Shown here: piece after piece, positions 1 through 10,338 of the stretch | How the letters are laid out: each line of letters opens with the position of its first letter | Numbering within the stretch: the stretch's first letter is position 1 | Assembly: GCF_021531715.1 (NCBI RefSeq) | Contig: NZ_JAFBIT010000002.1 | Location: forward strand, 1 to 64,000 | Direction of reading: 5' to 3' | Origin: Anaeromassilibacillus senegalensis | GTDB taxonomy: Bacteria; Bacillota; Clostridia; Oscillospirales; Acutalibacteraceae | Length of the DNA: 64,000 nt | Notes under the pieces: model-generated | Told to the model about the DNA's origin: nothing | The model's database searches: none | What the model saw: the letters and a program-made list of their open reading frames with translations, nothing else | Translations under genes and position numbers: made by a program

Positions 1-142
1 TTCTCGTAAGTCTTTGATTTCTCAAAGAAATTACAGGTTCCATTCTTTCTCTCGTTGTTTAATTTTCAAGGTCCTGTGCGCTCTCGCTGGCTCCTCACTC
101 CGAGCCTCTCAGCTCTTTGTTTTTTGCCGTCTCTCTCGAGCG
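1..142 (-). other. Leader transcript of an rRNA operon (rRNA genes lie beyond the left edge)
   Basis: Read on the minus strand, positions 74-53 give the boxA-like string ACCTTGAAAATTAAACAACG, which is typical of the leader or spacer of clostridial rRNA operons, where it serves antitermination and RNase III processing. A small hairpin (12-17 with 22-27) follows. The strong promoter at 150-178 points into this leader. No rRNA sequence is inside the window, so the identity of the downstream genes is inferred. Confidence 0.6.
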
Positions 143-149
143 CTTGTAT

Positions 150-225
150 ATAATACCACGGGAATCCCGGAATGTCAACACTTTTTTTCGTTTTTTTTGA
201 ATTTTTTCTTTTTTGTTTTTTGGAT
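150..225 (-). promoter_or_regulatory. Strong rRNA-type promoter with A-tract UP element
   Basis: On the minus strand, TTGACA (178-173) and TATTAT (155-150) are separated by exactly 17 nt. The region immediately upstream (about 180-225) is almost entirely runs of A on the minus strand, like an UP element. This is the architecture of the strongest ribosomal promoters in Firmicutes and it fires toward the boxA-like leader at the left edge. Confidence 0.7.
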
Positions 226-464
226 ACTATATATTGTGTTCCGAGTGCATATTTCTTTCAAAATACAGTATATCGTATTCTCTGCTCTCATCAGAAAAGC
301 AGAGATTTCTGAAAAAACTTTTAAAAAAATCAGAAAAACTTTTTTTAAAAAAGGCGGTCGAACTTTTCGGGATATATCTTTCCCTCGGCGCGAAAGTATG
401 CTATACTGAATGCAAAGCCTTTCGCTTTCTTTATATAGTATACCACACGGAGGTTGAAACCGCA
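226..464. other. AT-rich intergenic region upstream of metA
   Basis: No gene is visible here. The stretch holds long A and T runs (about 300-355) and ends with a possible plus-strand -10 TATACT at 402-407 preceded by a TG dinucleotide and only a poor -35, which is a weak candidate for the metA promoter. The metA ribosome binding site GGAGG lies at 449-453. I see no recognisable riboswitch in this leader. Confidence 0.4.
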
Positions 465-1391
465 ATGCCTATTCGCATACAAGCCGATTTGCCCGCCATT
501 GAAGTGCTGGAATCGGAAAACATTTTCGTAATGACGCATGAACGCGCCGCTCTACAGGACATTCGTCCGCTGAAGATTGCGCTTCTGAATCTGATGCCGA
601 CCAAAATCGAAACGGAGACGCAGCTTCTCCGTCTGCTGGGCAACTCGCCCCTGCAGGTCGATGTGGAGCTGCTGCACACAGCTTCCCACGTCAGCCGCCA
701 CACGAGCTCTTATCACCTGAATACCTTTTATAAGACCTTTGACGATGTGCGCAACGAGCGCTTCGACGGCCTGATCATCACTGGCGCGCCGGTGGAAAAG
801 ATGCCGTTCGAGGAAGTGGACTATTGGGACGAGATGTGCGCCATTATGGAATGGAGTAAGACGAACGTCTACTCTGTCCTCTATATCTGCTGGGGCGCGC
901 AGGCCGGACTCTATTATCACTACGGCATTCAGAAGCATATGATGCCCGAAAAACTCTCCGGCATCTACAATCATACCGTGCTGAACCCCTACCACCCGCT
1001 GATGCGCGGCTTCGACGACAACTACTTTGCGCCGCATTCGCGCTACACGGAGGTTTATCTCGAGGACATCAAAAAGCACGACGAGCTGATCCCGCTCGCG
1101 GTGTCCGATCTCGCCGGCGTGCACATTATCGCCGAAAAGAGCGGGCGCAAGTTCTTTGTGACGGGTCATGCCGAATACGACCGCGACACGCTCGCCAAGG
1201 AGTATTTCCGCGATATCAACAAGGGACTGAATCCGAAAGTCCCCTACAATTACTTCCCGGATGACGACGACACCAAGACACCGCCGTTCACCTGGCGCAG
1301 CAACGCACATCTGCTGGTTTCCAACTGGCTGAATTATTATGTCTACCAGCAGACGCCGTTCGACTTGAATCAGCTTGAAACCATTAAATAA
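465..1391 (+). CDS. metA: Homoserine O-acyltransferase MetA (predicted acetyl-CoA specific)
   Basis: MetA acylates the hydroxyl of L-homoserine, the first committed step of methionine synthesis in the cytoplasm. The 308-residue product has the family's usual length. The catalytic residues fall at the canonical numbers: Cys142 in YICWGAQAG, and His235 and Glu237 in GHAEYD. Residue 111 is Glu (GAPVEK). In this family Glu111 marks acetyl-CoA users and Gly111 marks succinyl-CoA users, so the common name homoserine O-succinyltransferase is probably wrong here. I chose the ATG at 465 because a GGAGG lies just upstream and the protein then starts with the typical MPI sequence. The HAD gene follows after 14 nt. 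Confidence 0.95.
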   Translation: MPIRIQADLPAIEVLESENIFVMTHERAALQDIRPLKIALLNLMPTKIETETQLLRLLGNSPLQVDVELLHTASHVSRHTSSYHLNTFYKTFDDVRNERFDGLIITGAPVEKMPFEEVDYWDEMCAIMEWSKTNVYSVLYICWGAQAGLYYHYGIQKHMMPEKLSGIYNHTVLNPYHPLMRGFDDNYFAPHSRYTEVYLEDIKKHDELIPLAVSDLAGVHIIAEKSGRKFFVTGHAEYDRDTLAKEYFRDINKGLNPKVPYNYFPDDDDTKTPPFTWRSNAHLLVSNWLNYYVYQQTPFDLNQLETIK

Positions 1392-1405
1392 GAAGGAGAT
1401 CTGCC

Positions 1406-2026
1406 ATGCAGTATGACGGCATTATTTTTGATCTGGACGGCACGCTGTGGGATTCCTCCGCTGAGATCCAGAAATCCTGGGGCGATGTGCTCGCCATGCA
1501 GCCGGATATCACGCGCCTGCCGACCAAAGAGGAGCTTGAGAGCGTGATGGGCCTCGGCGCCGAAGAGCTGACCGAAAAGCTCTTCCCATATCTTCCGCTC
1601 GAACGGCGGCTCGAAATCTTCGACCTCTGCGCGGAATACGAATGTGCATACCTTTCCGTACACGGCGCGAAACTGTACCCCCATATTGTGGAAACGCTGG
1701 CTGCGCTTTCGAAGACGCACCCGCTGTTCATTGTGAGCAACTGCGCGGACGGCTACATCCAATCGTTTTTAAAGGCGCACGACACCGCGAAATACATCCG
1801 CGATTTTGAGTGCATCGGGCGCACCGGCAAACCGAAATCCGAGAACATTCGACTCATCGTGGAGCGCAACGGCCTGCAAAGCCCGGTGTATGTGGGCGAT
1901 ACGCAGTGGGACTGCGACGCTGCGACCGCCGCGGGCGTGCCATTTATCTTCGCCGCCTACGGCTTTGGCCACGTGGAAAACACCCCGGCCATCGCTTCCA
2001 TCGATGAGCTGCCCAAGCTTGTATAA
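1406..2026 (+). CDS. HAD-superfamily hydrolase, phosphoglycolate phosphatase-like
   Basis: This 206-residue cytoplasmic phosphatase has HAD motif I at residues 9-13 (DLDGT), motif II as SNCADG near residue 112, a lysine in GKPKSENI, and motif IV as GDTQWD. The cap inserted after motif I is helical, as in subclass IA enzymes of the Gph type. The substrate cannot be read from the sequence. It follows metA by 14 nt with ribosome binding site AAGGAG and precedes the GNAT gene by 24 nt, so the three are probably co-transcribed. Confidence 0.85.
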   Translation: MQYDGIIFDLDGTLWDSSAEIQKSWGDVLAMQPDITRLPTKEELESVMGLGAEELTEKLFPYLPLERRLEIFDLCAEYECAYLSVHGAKLYPHIVETLAALSKTHPLFIVSNCADGYIQSFLKAHDTAKYIRDFECIGRTGKPKSENIRLIVERNGLQSPVYVGDTQWDCDAATAAGVPFIFAAYGFGHVENTPAIASIDELPKLV

Positions 2027-2050
2027 ATTCATATTAAGGAGGCTGAACGT

Positions 2051-2695
2051 ATGAAAACCGATCTGCTTTTTGAAAGCTGCCCGTTTATCACGAGCGCCAA
2101 TATCACACTGAGCCGCATCGGCGTGACCGACTGCGACGCGCTCTGGGAAATCATGAGCGATACGGAGCTGTACCGCTATGAGCGCGAGTCGCCCGCGCAG
2201 GCGCGCGTGCAGGCGGAATATAAAACGGAAGAGGCCGATGTGCTTTTTCAGCAGCGGAAATCCGTCGTGCTCGGCGTATACGCGAACACCGATCTCACGC
2301 ACCTGATCGGCTGGATCGAGATCTGCGGCGTCAACCCGGAGCTCAACATGCTGCAGCTCCGTTTCCTGTTCGGCCGCCGCTGCGTGGGCACCGAATTTCC
2401 CGCGGAGGCCGTCGGTGCGCTCTGCCGCTATCTGTTTGAAATGGTACGCGTCAACCGCGTGCAGGTGACCTGCCTTGCCGAGAATGTGGACAAACAGCGC
2501 ATTCTGGAGAAATCCGGCTTCGTGCGCGAGGGCGTACTGCGCGAGTGCCACCGCTGGGAGAACCGCGGCGTCGTGAACGTCGCGTTCTACGCGATGCTCG
2601 CTTCGGATTATCTCTTCCTCAAGAATACGCGCACGGTCGTTGCAGGCAGCACGCCGCTCGATTCACAGGAGCAGAGACCGCAGGTAGAGGAGTAA
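2051..2695 (+). CDS. GNAT-family N-acetyltransferase, RimJ/RimL-like
   Basis: The 214-residue protein has the GNAT fold of the RimJ/RimL type: an N-terminal strand with IGVTDCDALWEIM, a central sheet with LIGWIEICG, and the C-terminal ENVDKQRILEKSGFVREGVLRE block that positions acetyl-CoA. The substrate is unknown. The last 30 or so residues (after about 185) look like an unstructured tail rather than GNAT fold. The coding end overlaps the end of the convergent sigF gene by 33 nt. Ribosome binding site AAGGAGG precedes the ATG. Confidence 0.8.
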   Translation: MKTDLLFESCPFITSANITLSRIGVTDCDALWEIMSDTELYRYERESPAQARVQAEYKTEEADVLFQQRKSVVLGVYANTDLTHLIGWIEICGVNPELNMLQLRFLFGRRCVGTEFPAEAVGALCRYLFEMVRVNRVQVTCLAENVDKQRILEKSGFVREGVLRECHRWENRGVVNVAFYAMLASDYLFLKNTRTVVAGSTPLDSQEQRPQVEE

Positions 2696-3310
2696 TTTCT
2701 TCTCGCGGCGGCTCACCTGCACCTGCGAAATGCCGAGGCGCTTCGCCGTTTCCACCTGCGTTTGATTTCCAAAATACCGGTATTCCAAAAGACGCTGATC
2801 CGCATCGGGCAGCGTCTTTATCACTTGCTGCAGCGCAAGCCTGTCCGCTATTTTTTCCTCCGGAGAATCTACCGGCACATCCGTTTCGCCGGAGTCCTCG
2901 TCGTTCGTCAGCGACAGAGGCTGCACGGCGGCATTCAGCGCCTCAGCACAGCGCTCCGGCGTGACGCCGAGCTGTGCGGCAAGCTCTGAGATGCTCGGCG
3001 CCTCGCCAGTTTCCATCTCGATTTTTTCCGAAAGGCGCACCGCCTTCATCGAAAGCTCCTTCAGGCTGCGCGAAACCTTCACCGCCCCGCCGTCGCGGAA
3101 CAGGCGGCGCATCTCGCCGAGGATCACCGGCACGGCGTAGGTGGAAAATTTGAACCCGCGGTCGGGATCAAAGTGCTCCGCCGCCTTCATCAGTCCTACA
3201 CAGCCCGCCTGAAACAGGTCGTCGTATTCGATGCCGCGCCCGAGAAAGCGCGGCACGAGCGAGCGCACCAGACCGACGTTGCGCTCGATGAATTCCGCCC
3301 TATTCTCCAT
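2663..3310 (-). CDS. sigF: Sporulation sigma factor SigF (SpoIIAC)
   Basis: SigF is the first forespore-specific sigma factor and directs early forespore genes after asymmetric division. The 215-residue product has sigma region 2 (YDDLFQAGCVGLMKAAEHFD, then FSTYAVPVILGEMRR), region 3 (SISELAAQLG) and the region 4 helix-turn-helix (TQVETAKRLGISQVQVSRREK). It is somewhat shorter than the Bacillus subtilis protein of about 255 residues. Its start overlaps the end of spoIIAB by 11 nt, the standard operon order. The gene ends inside the convergent GNAT gene. Confidence 0.95.
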   Translation of the reverse strand: MENRAEFIERNVGLVRSLVPRFLGRGIEYDDLFQAGCVGLMKAAEHFDPDRGFKFSTYAVPVILGEMRRLFRDGGAVKVSRSLKELSMKAVRLSEKIEMETGEAPSISELAAQLGVTPERCAEALNAAVQPLSLTNDEDSGETDVPVDSPEEKIADRLALQQVIKTLPDADQRLLEYRYFGNQTQVETAKRLGISQVQVSRREKKLLLYLRSLLL

Positions 3311-3743
3311 CGTTTCGGCGGGTGAATTGCTTTGTGAGCGTGACGGTCGTGCCTCTGCCGGGCGCAGAGGCGACGCGCACGCGGTCGCAGAAGCTCTGCA
3401 TCACCGCAAAGCCAAGCCCCGCGCGCTCCTCGCCGCCTGTCGTATACAGCGGCTCCATCGCCTTTTCGATATCCGGAATGCCGCAGCCGCGGTCGCGGAT
3501 CTTGACGATGACGCGGTCGTCTGCGAGGATCTTCGCCGATATGTACACCGTGCCGATCGTATCGCGATAGCCGTGCACGATGGCGTTCGTCACGGCCTCG
3601 CTGACCGCCGTTTTCAGGTCGTTCATTTCCGTCACGAGCGGGTCAAGCGCGAGAATAAACGCGGAAACTGCGCCGCGCGCAAAGCTCTCATTCACGGAGT
3701 GAGACGGAAAGCTCAGCTCCATTTTGTTTACAGTCCGGATCAT
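3300..3743 (-). CDS. spoIIAB: Anti-sigma F factor SpoIIAB (serine kinase)
   Basis: SpoIIAB binds and holds SigF and phosphorylates SpoIIAA. The 147-residue protein has the GHKL ATPase fold: N-box EAVTNAIVHGY, G1 box RDRGCGIPD and G2 box GLGFAVM. The ATG overlaps the spoIIAA stop by 4 nt, so translation is coupled, as expected for proteins that must be made in balance. The family often starts at the internal MELSF (residue 8), so the first seven residues are uncertain. Confidence 0.95.
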   Translation of the reverse strand: MIRTVNKMELSFPSHSVNESFARGAVSAFILALDPLVTEMNDLKTAVSEAVTNAIVHGYRDTIGTVYISAKILADDRVIVKIRDRGCGIPDIEKAMEPLYTTGGEERAGLGFAVMQSFCDRVRVASAPGRGTTVTLTKQFTRRNDGE

Positions 3744-4078
3744 TTTGCATTGACCTCCTTTTCGGTGTTTTCAAGCGCCGCCAGTGCCGCAATGCCGGAA
3801 AGCTCCGCCATTTTTCGAAGCTGCGGCGAAAGCCCCGCGACGGCGACGCGTCCGCCCCAGAGCGCCATGAGTCGGATCCGCCCGAGGATCAGCCCGATGC
3901 CCGAGGAATCCATAAACGGCACCTCGGAAAAATCGAGCCGCAGAAGTGTGGGCTTCACCTTTTGCGCCGTGCTGTCGATCTCCTCCCGAAGCGCACCGGC
4001 CGTGTGGTGGTCAAGCTCGCCGCGAAGGCTCGCGCTCATGATGCCGTTTTTCAGTTCAATACGCAGATTCATATTCAT
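3740..4078 (-). CDS. spoIIAA: Anti-sigma F factor antagonist SpoIIAA
   Basis: SpoIIAA is a STAS-domain protein that, when unphosphorylated, frees SigF from SpoIIAB. The 112-residue product carries the phosphorylated serine at the conserved position 58 (FMDSSGIG, residues 55-62). It is the first gene of the operon. Only about 105 nt separate it from folC, and that gap holds the folC terminator. I could not see a convincing SigH promoter for the operon there. The ribosome binding site is AAAGGAA. Confidence 0.95.
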   Translation of the reverse strand: MNMNLRIELKNGIMSASLRGELDHHTAGALREEIDSTAQKVKPTLLRLDFSEVPFMDSSGIGLILGRIRLMALWGGRVAVAGLSPQLRKMAELSGIAALAALENTEKEVNAK

Positions 4079-4104
4079 CGTTTCCTTTCAACTGCCGATA
4101 CCAT

Positions 4105-4154
4105 AAAAACAAAAAAGGACAGGATACCGTAAATGATCTTACCGTATCCTGTCC
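4105..4154 (-). terminator. Rho-independent terminator of the valS-folC operon
   Basis: A long hairpin pairs 4117-4126 with 4145-4154 and continues inward with a few mismatches to a short loop near 4133-4138. On the minus strand it is followed by a T-rich tract (4116-4105). T residues also follow on the plus side. Confidence 0.85.
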
Positions 4155-4184
4155 GTATTTTTTGCCGCAGTATGTCGGCGGCTC

Positions 4185-5465
4185 TTATTTTGTATAGCGT
4201 TCGATTGCAAGCTCCCGAATTTCAGACGCGAGGAAGAACGAGCCGCAGATGACGAGCACTTCGTCGTCCCCGACCGCTGAAAGGCGCAGTGCCTCCTCTA
4301 TCGACGATGCCGGTGTGACGTCCGCGCAGAACACGGCCGCTTCTTCGGCGAGTGCTTCAGCCGAAAGCGCACGCGGGTTATGCGGTGCAACCGTGATGAT
4401 CTTCGCGAAATGCGGCGCAGTCAGCTCAAGATAGCGCATGCTGTCCTTGTCGGACATAATGCCCATCACAGCCGTGATTTTCCGCCCGCTCAGGTGCGTC
4501 GTCAGCACCTCGTGCAGCGCCGCGGCGCAGCCGGGATTGTGCCCGCCGTCAAGCAGGACGAGTGGCTTCTCGCTGAGACGCTCCATGCGCGCCGGGATAT
4601 ACGCCGAGGAGAAGCCCTTCTGCAGCGCTTCGTCTGGGATTTGTACGCCCTTCTCGCGCAGAACGCCGAGCACGGTCAGCGCCGTGGCGGCATTGTGCAC
4701 CTGATGCGCGCCGGTGAACGGCGTCGTGAGCGGCAGGCCGTCCCATGTGATCGCCGTACCCGCGAGGGTTGTCTCCCCCACCTCCATGCGGCTTTCGTCT
4801 GCGATGAAAAGTTTTGCACCGCGCTCCGCGCAGACGGTGGAAAACGTGCGCGTGACGGCTTCATCCTGCACCGGGTACAGCACGACGCTGCCGCCGGACT
4901 TCACGATACCCGCCTTTTCATACGCGATCTTCTCGAGCGTATCGCCGAGCACCGCTGTGTGGTCAAAGGAAATGGACGCGACAGCCGCCGCTTCCGGTGT
5001 ATCGATCACATTCGTCGCGTCGAACCGACCGCCGAGACCGACCTCGAGCACGACGAAATCGCACGCACGCCGGGCAAACCAGTCGAACGCAAGCGCCGTG
5101 ATGAATTCAAACTCCGTGATCGTTTCGCCCTGCGCTTCCAGCTCTGCGGCGATCGCCGCGACACGCTCCACCTCTTCGATCAGCTCCGTCTTCGGAATCA
5201 TCTCGCCGTCGATGCGGAACCGCTCGCGGAAATCGAGCACATACGGCGAGGTGTAAAGACCGGTGCGAAACCCCGCCGCCTGCAGCACGCTTGCGATCAG
5301 CGTGCAGGTCGTGCCCTTGCCGTTTGTGCCTGCCACATGAATAAAACGCGTGCGCTTCTGGGGATCGCCGAGCTTTTCGCAGAGCGCCTGAATGCGCTCG
5401 AGCCCCGGCTTCACGCCGAACACCAGACGGTCGTTGATTTTTTGCAGCGCTTCCTCATACGTCAT
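4185..5465 (-). CDS. folC: Folylpolyglutamate synthase / dihydrofolate synthase
   Basis: FolC adds glutamate to dihydropteroate or to folates in the cytoplasm, which keeps folates inside the cell. The 426-residue protein has the Mur-ligase-like P-loop GTNGKGT at residues 46-52, followed by GLYTSPYVLDFRERFRIDG, EVGLGGRFDATN and a C-terminal LLDGGHNPG block, all standard FolC landmarks. It lies 59 nt downstream of valS with a hairpin in the gap. The ribosome binding site is AGGAGG. Confidence 0.95.
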   Translation of the reverse strand: MTYEEALQKINDRLVFGVKPGLERIQALCEKLGDPQKRTRFIHVAGTNGKGTTCTLIASVLQAAGFRTGLYTSPYVLDFRERFRIDGEMIPKTELIEEVERVAAIAAELEAQGETITEFEFITALAFDWFARRACDFVVLEVGLGGRFDATNVIDTPEAAAVASISFDHTAVLGDTLEKIAYEKAGIVKSGGSVVLYPVQDEAVTRTFSTVCAERGAKLFIADESRMEVGETTLAGTAITWDGLPLTTPFTGAHQVHNAATALTVLGVLREKGVQIPDEALQKGFSSAYIPARMERLSEKPLVLLDGGHNPGCAAALHEVLTTHLSGRKITAVMGIMSDKDSMRYLELTAPHFAKIITVAPHNPRALSAEALAEEAAVFCADVTPASSIEEALRLSAVGDDEVLVICGSFFLASEIRELAIERYTK

Positions 5466-5487
5466 CGTACATCCTCCTTATAAACGC

Positions 5488-5517
5488 GGTTAGACCCCTC
5501 GAAAAAGGGGTCTAACC
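5488..5517. other. Perfect 12-bp hairpin between valS and folC
   Basis: Positions 5488-5499 and 5506-5517 are perfectly complementary around a 6-nt loop. There is no U tract on either side, so it does not look like a simple terminator. It may be an mRNA-stability or processing element between the two genes. Confidence 0.5.
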
Positions 5518-5524
5518 AATATAA

Positions 5525-8146
<2,622 letters not shown>

Positions 8147-8197
8147 CCTTTTTCCCTCCGTTTATATCAAATAAAATAGATGGCCTTTTGACTTCTT

Positions 8198-8226
8198 ATT
8201 ATCGCATTCAAGCGCCTTTTTGTCAA
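8198..8226 (-). promoter_or_regulatory. valS promoter
   Basis: On the minus strand TTGACA (8226-8221) and GATAAT (8203-8198) are separated by 17 nt, giving a leader of only about 45 nt before the valS GTG. That is too short for a T-box. Confidence 0.75.
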
Positions 8227-8285
8227 GTACGGCAGACACCGTGCGGAATTTTTAAAAAAAGCTGCAGAGAATTTCGCAATATCCC

Positions 8286-8330
8286 TTGCATGTTTGTAAC
8301 CTTTGTGTTACAATGTAACCGAATTGTAAC
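8286..8330 (+). promoter_or_regulatory. Promoter of the NlpC/SH3 gene with WalR-type box
   Basis: TTGCAT (8286-8291), 17 nt, TACAAT (8309-8314). Directly overlapping the last base of the -10 is TGTAACCGAATTGTAAC (8314-8330). This fits the TGTWAH-N5-TGTWAH box of the WalR (YycF) response regulator exactly. A further TGTAAC lies at 8295-8300. The position over the -10 and start site suggests repression rather than activation. The same geometry recurs at 39414-39458. Confidence 0.65.
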
Positions 8331-8391
8331 ACATTGCAGACGAAACATGGAAAGATGCAAAAATACAGACTTTTATAACGGAGGAAATATA

Positions 8392-10212
8392 ATGCATACG
8401 GTTAAGAAAACAACACGCGCTGCGGCAGTTATTCTGCTCGCCATGCTGATTGCGGCCTGCAGCCTCATTCTCCCCGGTGCCACTATGACCGCACACGCCG
8501 CGACAAACCTGACATCCATCGGCCTTGCCGAGCACGCGCTCAAGGCGTACCGCGACGGCTGGCTTTATTCCTACGGCGGCTACGGCAACTTCAATTCCGA
8601 CGGCGTCCGCACCTCGGACTGCAGCGGTCTGGTTTATTCTTATTTCTGCTGGGTCGATGACAACAGCAACATCAAGCCGAACTGGAACTATCCCCGTACC
8701 GTCACACAGCAGGCAAACGCTTCGAGCGTCTCCGGTTCGATCGACACGATCCCGAGAACGCATGGCCTGCTTGTCACCATCGCGAATTACAACCATGTCG
8801 GCGTCTATGTCGGCAACGGCATGGTGGTGGACAACAGCACCTGGGGCGTCAACATGCGCTATGAATCCATTCCGGGCCACGGCTGGATCAAGTGGCACAA
8901 GCTCGACTGCATTACATACCCGACGACCGGCTGGTACAAGTTTGACGGCGACTATTTCTATTATGAGAACGGCGAATATGTCATCAATACGACGCGCACC
9001 ATCAATGGCGTAACCTATACCTTCGGCAGCGACGGCAAGCCGGACAAGAATCCCGGCAGCGCCTCAAACGGCGGCTACGGCTCCTCGACCTCGAATTTCA
9101 ACGCAAAAACAACTGCAGGCGTCCGTCTGCGCAAGGGCCCCGGTCTGAACTACGATACACTGACGGTTCTTCCCGAGGGCACGGCAGTCAACGTCACAAG
9201 CACGAAGAACAAGGAATGGTACGCTGTAACGACCGGTTCCGGTCAGAAGGGCTACATCTATTCGGAATACGTTAAAATCACCGGCACCGTATCCGAGTCG
9301 GGCGGCTCGGATACACCGGAAACACCTGCGGTTTCCGGTGAGTCTGCCAAGACGACAACGGCGGTTCACCTGCGCAGCGGCAAGGGCACGAATTACAGCT
9401 CCCTCGGCGTGATCTCCGGCGGCACGGCGATCACAGTCACAGACAAGAGCAACAGCTCGTGGTACGGCGTGACGGTGAACGGCAAGAGCGGCTATATGTT
9501 CAGCGAGTATATCAAGTTGGACAGCAGCTCAAGCAGCAATACCGGCAGCAGCGGAAGCACAGGCTCCAATACGGAAAGTCGGGCCGCCAAAACCACGGCG
9601 GACGTTCATCTGCGCAGCGGTAAGGGCACCAATTACAGCTCCAAGGGCGTGATCAGCACGGGTACGGCGATCACGGTCACCGATACGAGCAACAGCTCGT
9701 GGTATGGTGTGACAGTAAACGGCAAGAGCGGCTACATGTTCAGCGAATATATTCAGTTCACGGACAGCGGCAGCACCTCTACCCCGACGCCAGCGCCCAC
9801 GTCGGCACCGTCGGAATCCACCGCCGCAAAAACGACCGAATACGTTCACCTGCGCAGCGGCAAGGGTACGAATTACAGCTCCCTCGGCGTGATTCCGAGC
9901 GGCACGTCCATCACGGTTACGGATACAAGCGACAGCACGTGGTACGGCGTGACGGTGAACGGCAAGAGCGGCTATATGTTCAGCGCATACATCAAGCTGA
10001 ACAGCAGCTCAAACAGCAGCACCAGCACAAACGGAACGATGACAACAACCGCTTACCTCAATCTGCGGCAGGGCGCCGGCACGAACACGTCGGTTCTCCT
10101 CGTCATTCCGGAGGGCGGCAAGGTCACGGTCGTGGAAAAGACGAATGCGAGCTGGTACAAGGTCACCTACAACGGCAAAACCGGCTACGTCTCGACTGAA
10201 TATCTCAAATAA
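8392..10212 (+). CDS. Secreted NlpC/P60 peptidase with cell-wall-binding repeat and five SH3 domains
   Basis: A 606-residue exported peptidoglycan endopeptidase. It has a signal peptide (basic MHTVKK, hydrophobic stretch to about residue 31, likely cleavage after AHA at 36) and an NlpC/P60 domain at about 38-178. The candidate nucleophile is Cys77 (TSDCSGLV) and the candidate His is 135 (NHVGVYVG). One choline-binding-like repeat follows (GWYKFDGDYFYYENG to FGSDGK, about 180-215), then five bacterial SH3 domains (about 237-298, 317-378, 397-458, 477-538, 545-606) joined by Ser/Thr/Pro linkers. SH3 domains 2-4 are near-identical copies. The ATG at 8392 has GGAGG at 8380-8384. Earlier in-frame codons lie upstream of the promoter. 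Role: cell-wall turnover during growth. Confidence 0.9.
   Translation: MHTVKKTTRAAAVILLAMLIAACSLILPGATMTAHAATNLTSIGLAEHALKAYRDGWLYSYGGYGNFNSDGVRTSDCSGLVYSYFCWVDDNSNIKPNWNYPRTVTQQANASSVSGSIDTIPRTHGLLVTIANYNHVGVYVGNGMVVDNSTWGVNMRYESIPGHGWIKWHKLDCITYPTTGWYKFDGDYFYYENGEYVINTTRTINGVTYTFGSDGKPDKNPGSASNGGYGSSTSNFNAKTTAGVRLRKGPGLNYDTLTVLPEGTAVNVTSTKNKEWYAVTTGSGQKGYIYSEYVKITGTVSESGGSDTPETPAVSGESAKTTTAVHLRSGKGTNYSSLGVISGGTAITVTDKSNSSWYGVTVNGKSGYMFSEYIKLDSSSSSNTGSSGSTGSNTESRAAKTTADVHLRSGKGTNYSSKGVISTGTAITVTDTSNSSWYGVTVNGKSGYMFSEYIQFTDSGSTSTPTPAPTSAPSESTAAKTTEYVHLRSGKGTNYSSLGVIPSGTSITVTDTSDSTWYGVTVNGKSGYMFSAYIKLNSSSNSSTSTNGTMTTTAYLNLRQGAGTNTSVLLVIPEGGKVTVVEKTNASWYKVTYNGKTGYVSTEYLK
9349..10008 (+). repeat. 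Three tandem 240-nt coding repeats (SH3 domain plus linker)
   Basis: Near-identical DNA segments begin at 9361, 9601 and 9841, exactly 240 nt apart, each encoding an SH3 domain and its linker (80 codons). The conserved part of each covers roughly the first 160 nt, and the linkers differ more. This is a recent or gene-converted tandem duplication, and copy number may vary between strains. Confidence 0.85.
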
Positions 10213-10226
10213 TTCGATTACAAACC

Positions 10227-10270
10227 GTAAGCGGTGCAGGGTTCTTTACTTTCCTCCTTGCACCGCTTAC
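10227..10270 (+). terminator. Terminator of the NlpC/SH3 gene
   Basis: Perfect 12-bp stem, 10227-10238 with 10259-10270, followed by TTGTTTT on the plus strand. Confidence 0.8.
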
Positions 10271-10286
10271 TTGTTTTATGCGCAGA

Positions 10287-10318
10287 AAAGCCCGCCGGAA
10301 TCGCTCCCGGCGGGCTTT
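10287..10318 (-). terminator. Terminator of the sugar isomerase cluster
   Basis: Perfect 12-bp GC-rich stem, 10287-10298 with 10307-10318. On the minus strand the stem ends in CTTTT, downstream of the gene that ends at 10339. Confidence 0.8.
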
Positions 10319-10338
10319 GTCGTGCCTGTAATCGTATT

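Noticed and set aside
8147-8391. T-box riboswitch in front of valS
   Set aside because: The valS promoter leaves only about 45 nt of leader and no T-box sequence (specifier loop or conserved TGGNACCGCG) is present.
8392-8470. Lipobox LIAAC in the NlpC/SH3 protein as a lipoprotein signal
   Set aside because: The Cys lies in the middle of the hydrophobic segment, and a better signal peptidase I site (AHA) follows at residue 36. It is a possible alternative only.
9349-10008. CRISPR-like regular repeats
   Set aside because: The repeats are 240 nt apart and lie in a coding frame encoding SH3 domains. No short palindromic repeats with unique spacers occur anywhere in the window.
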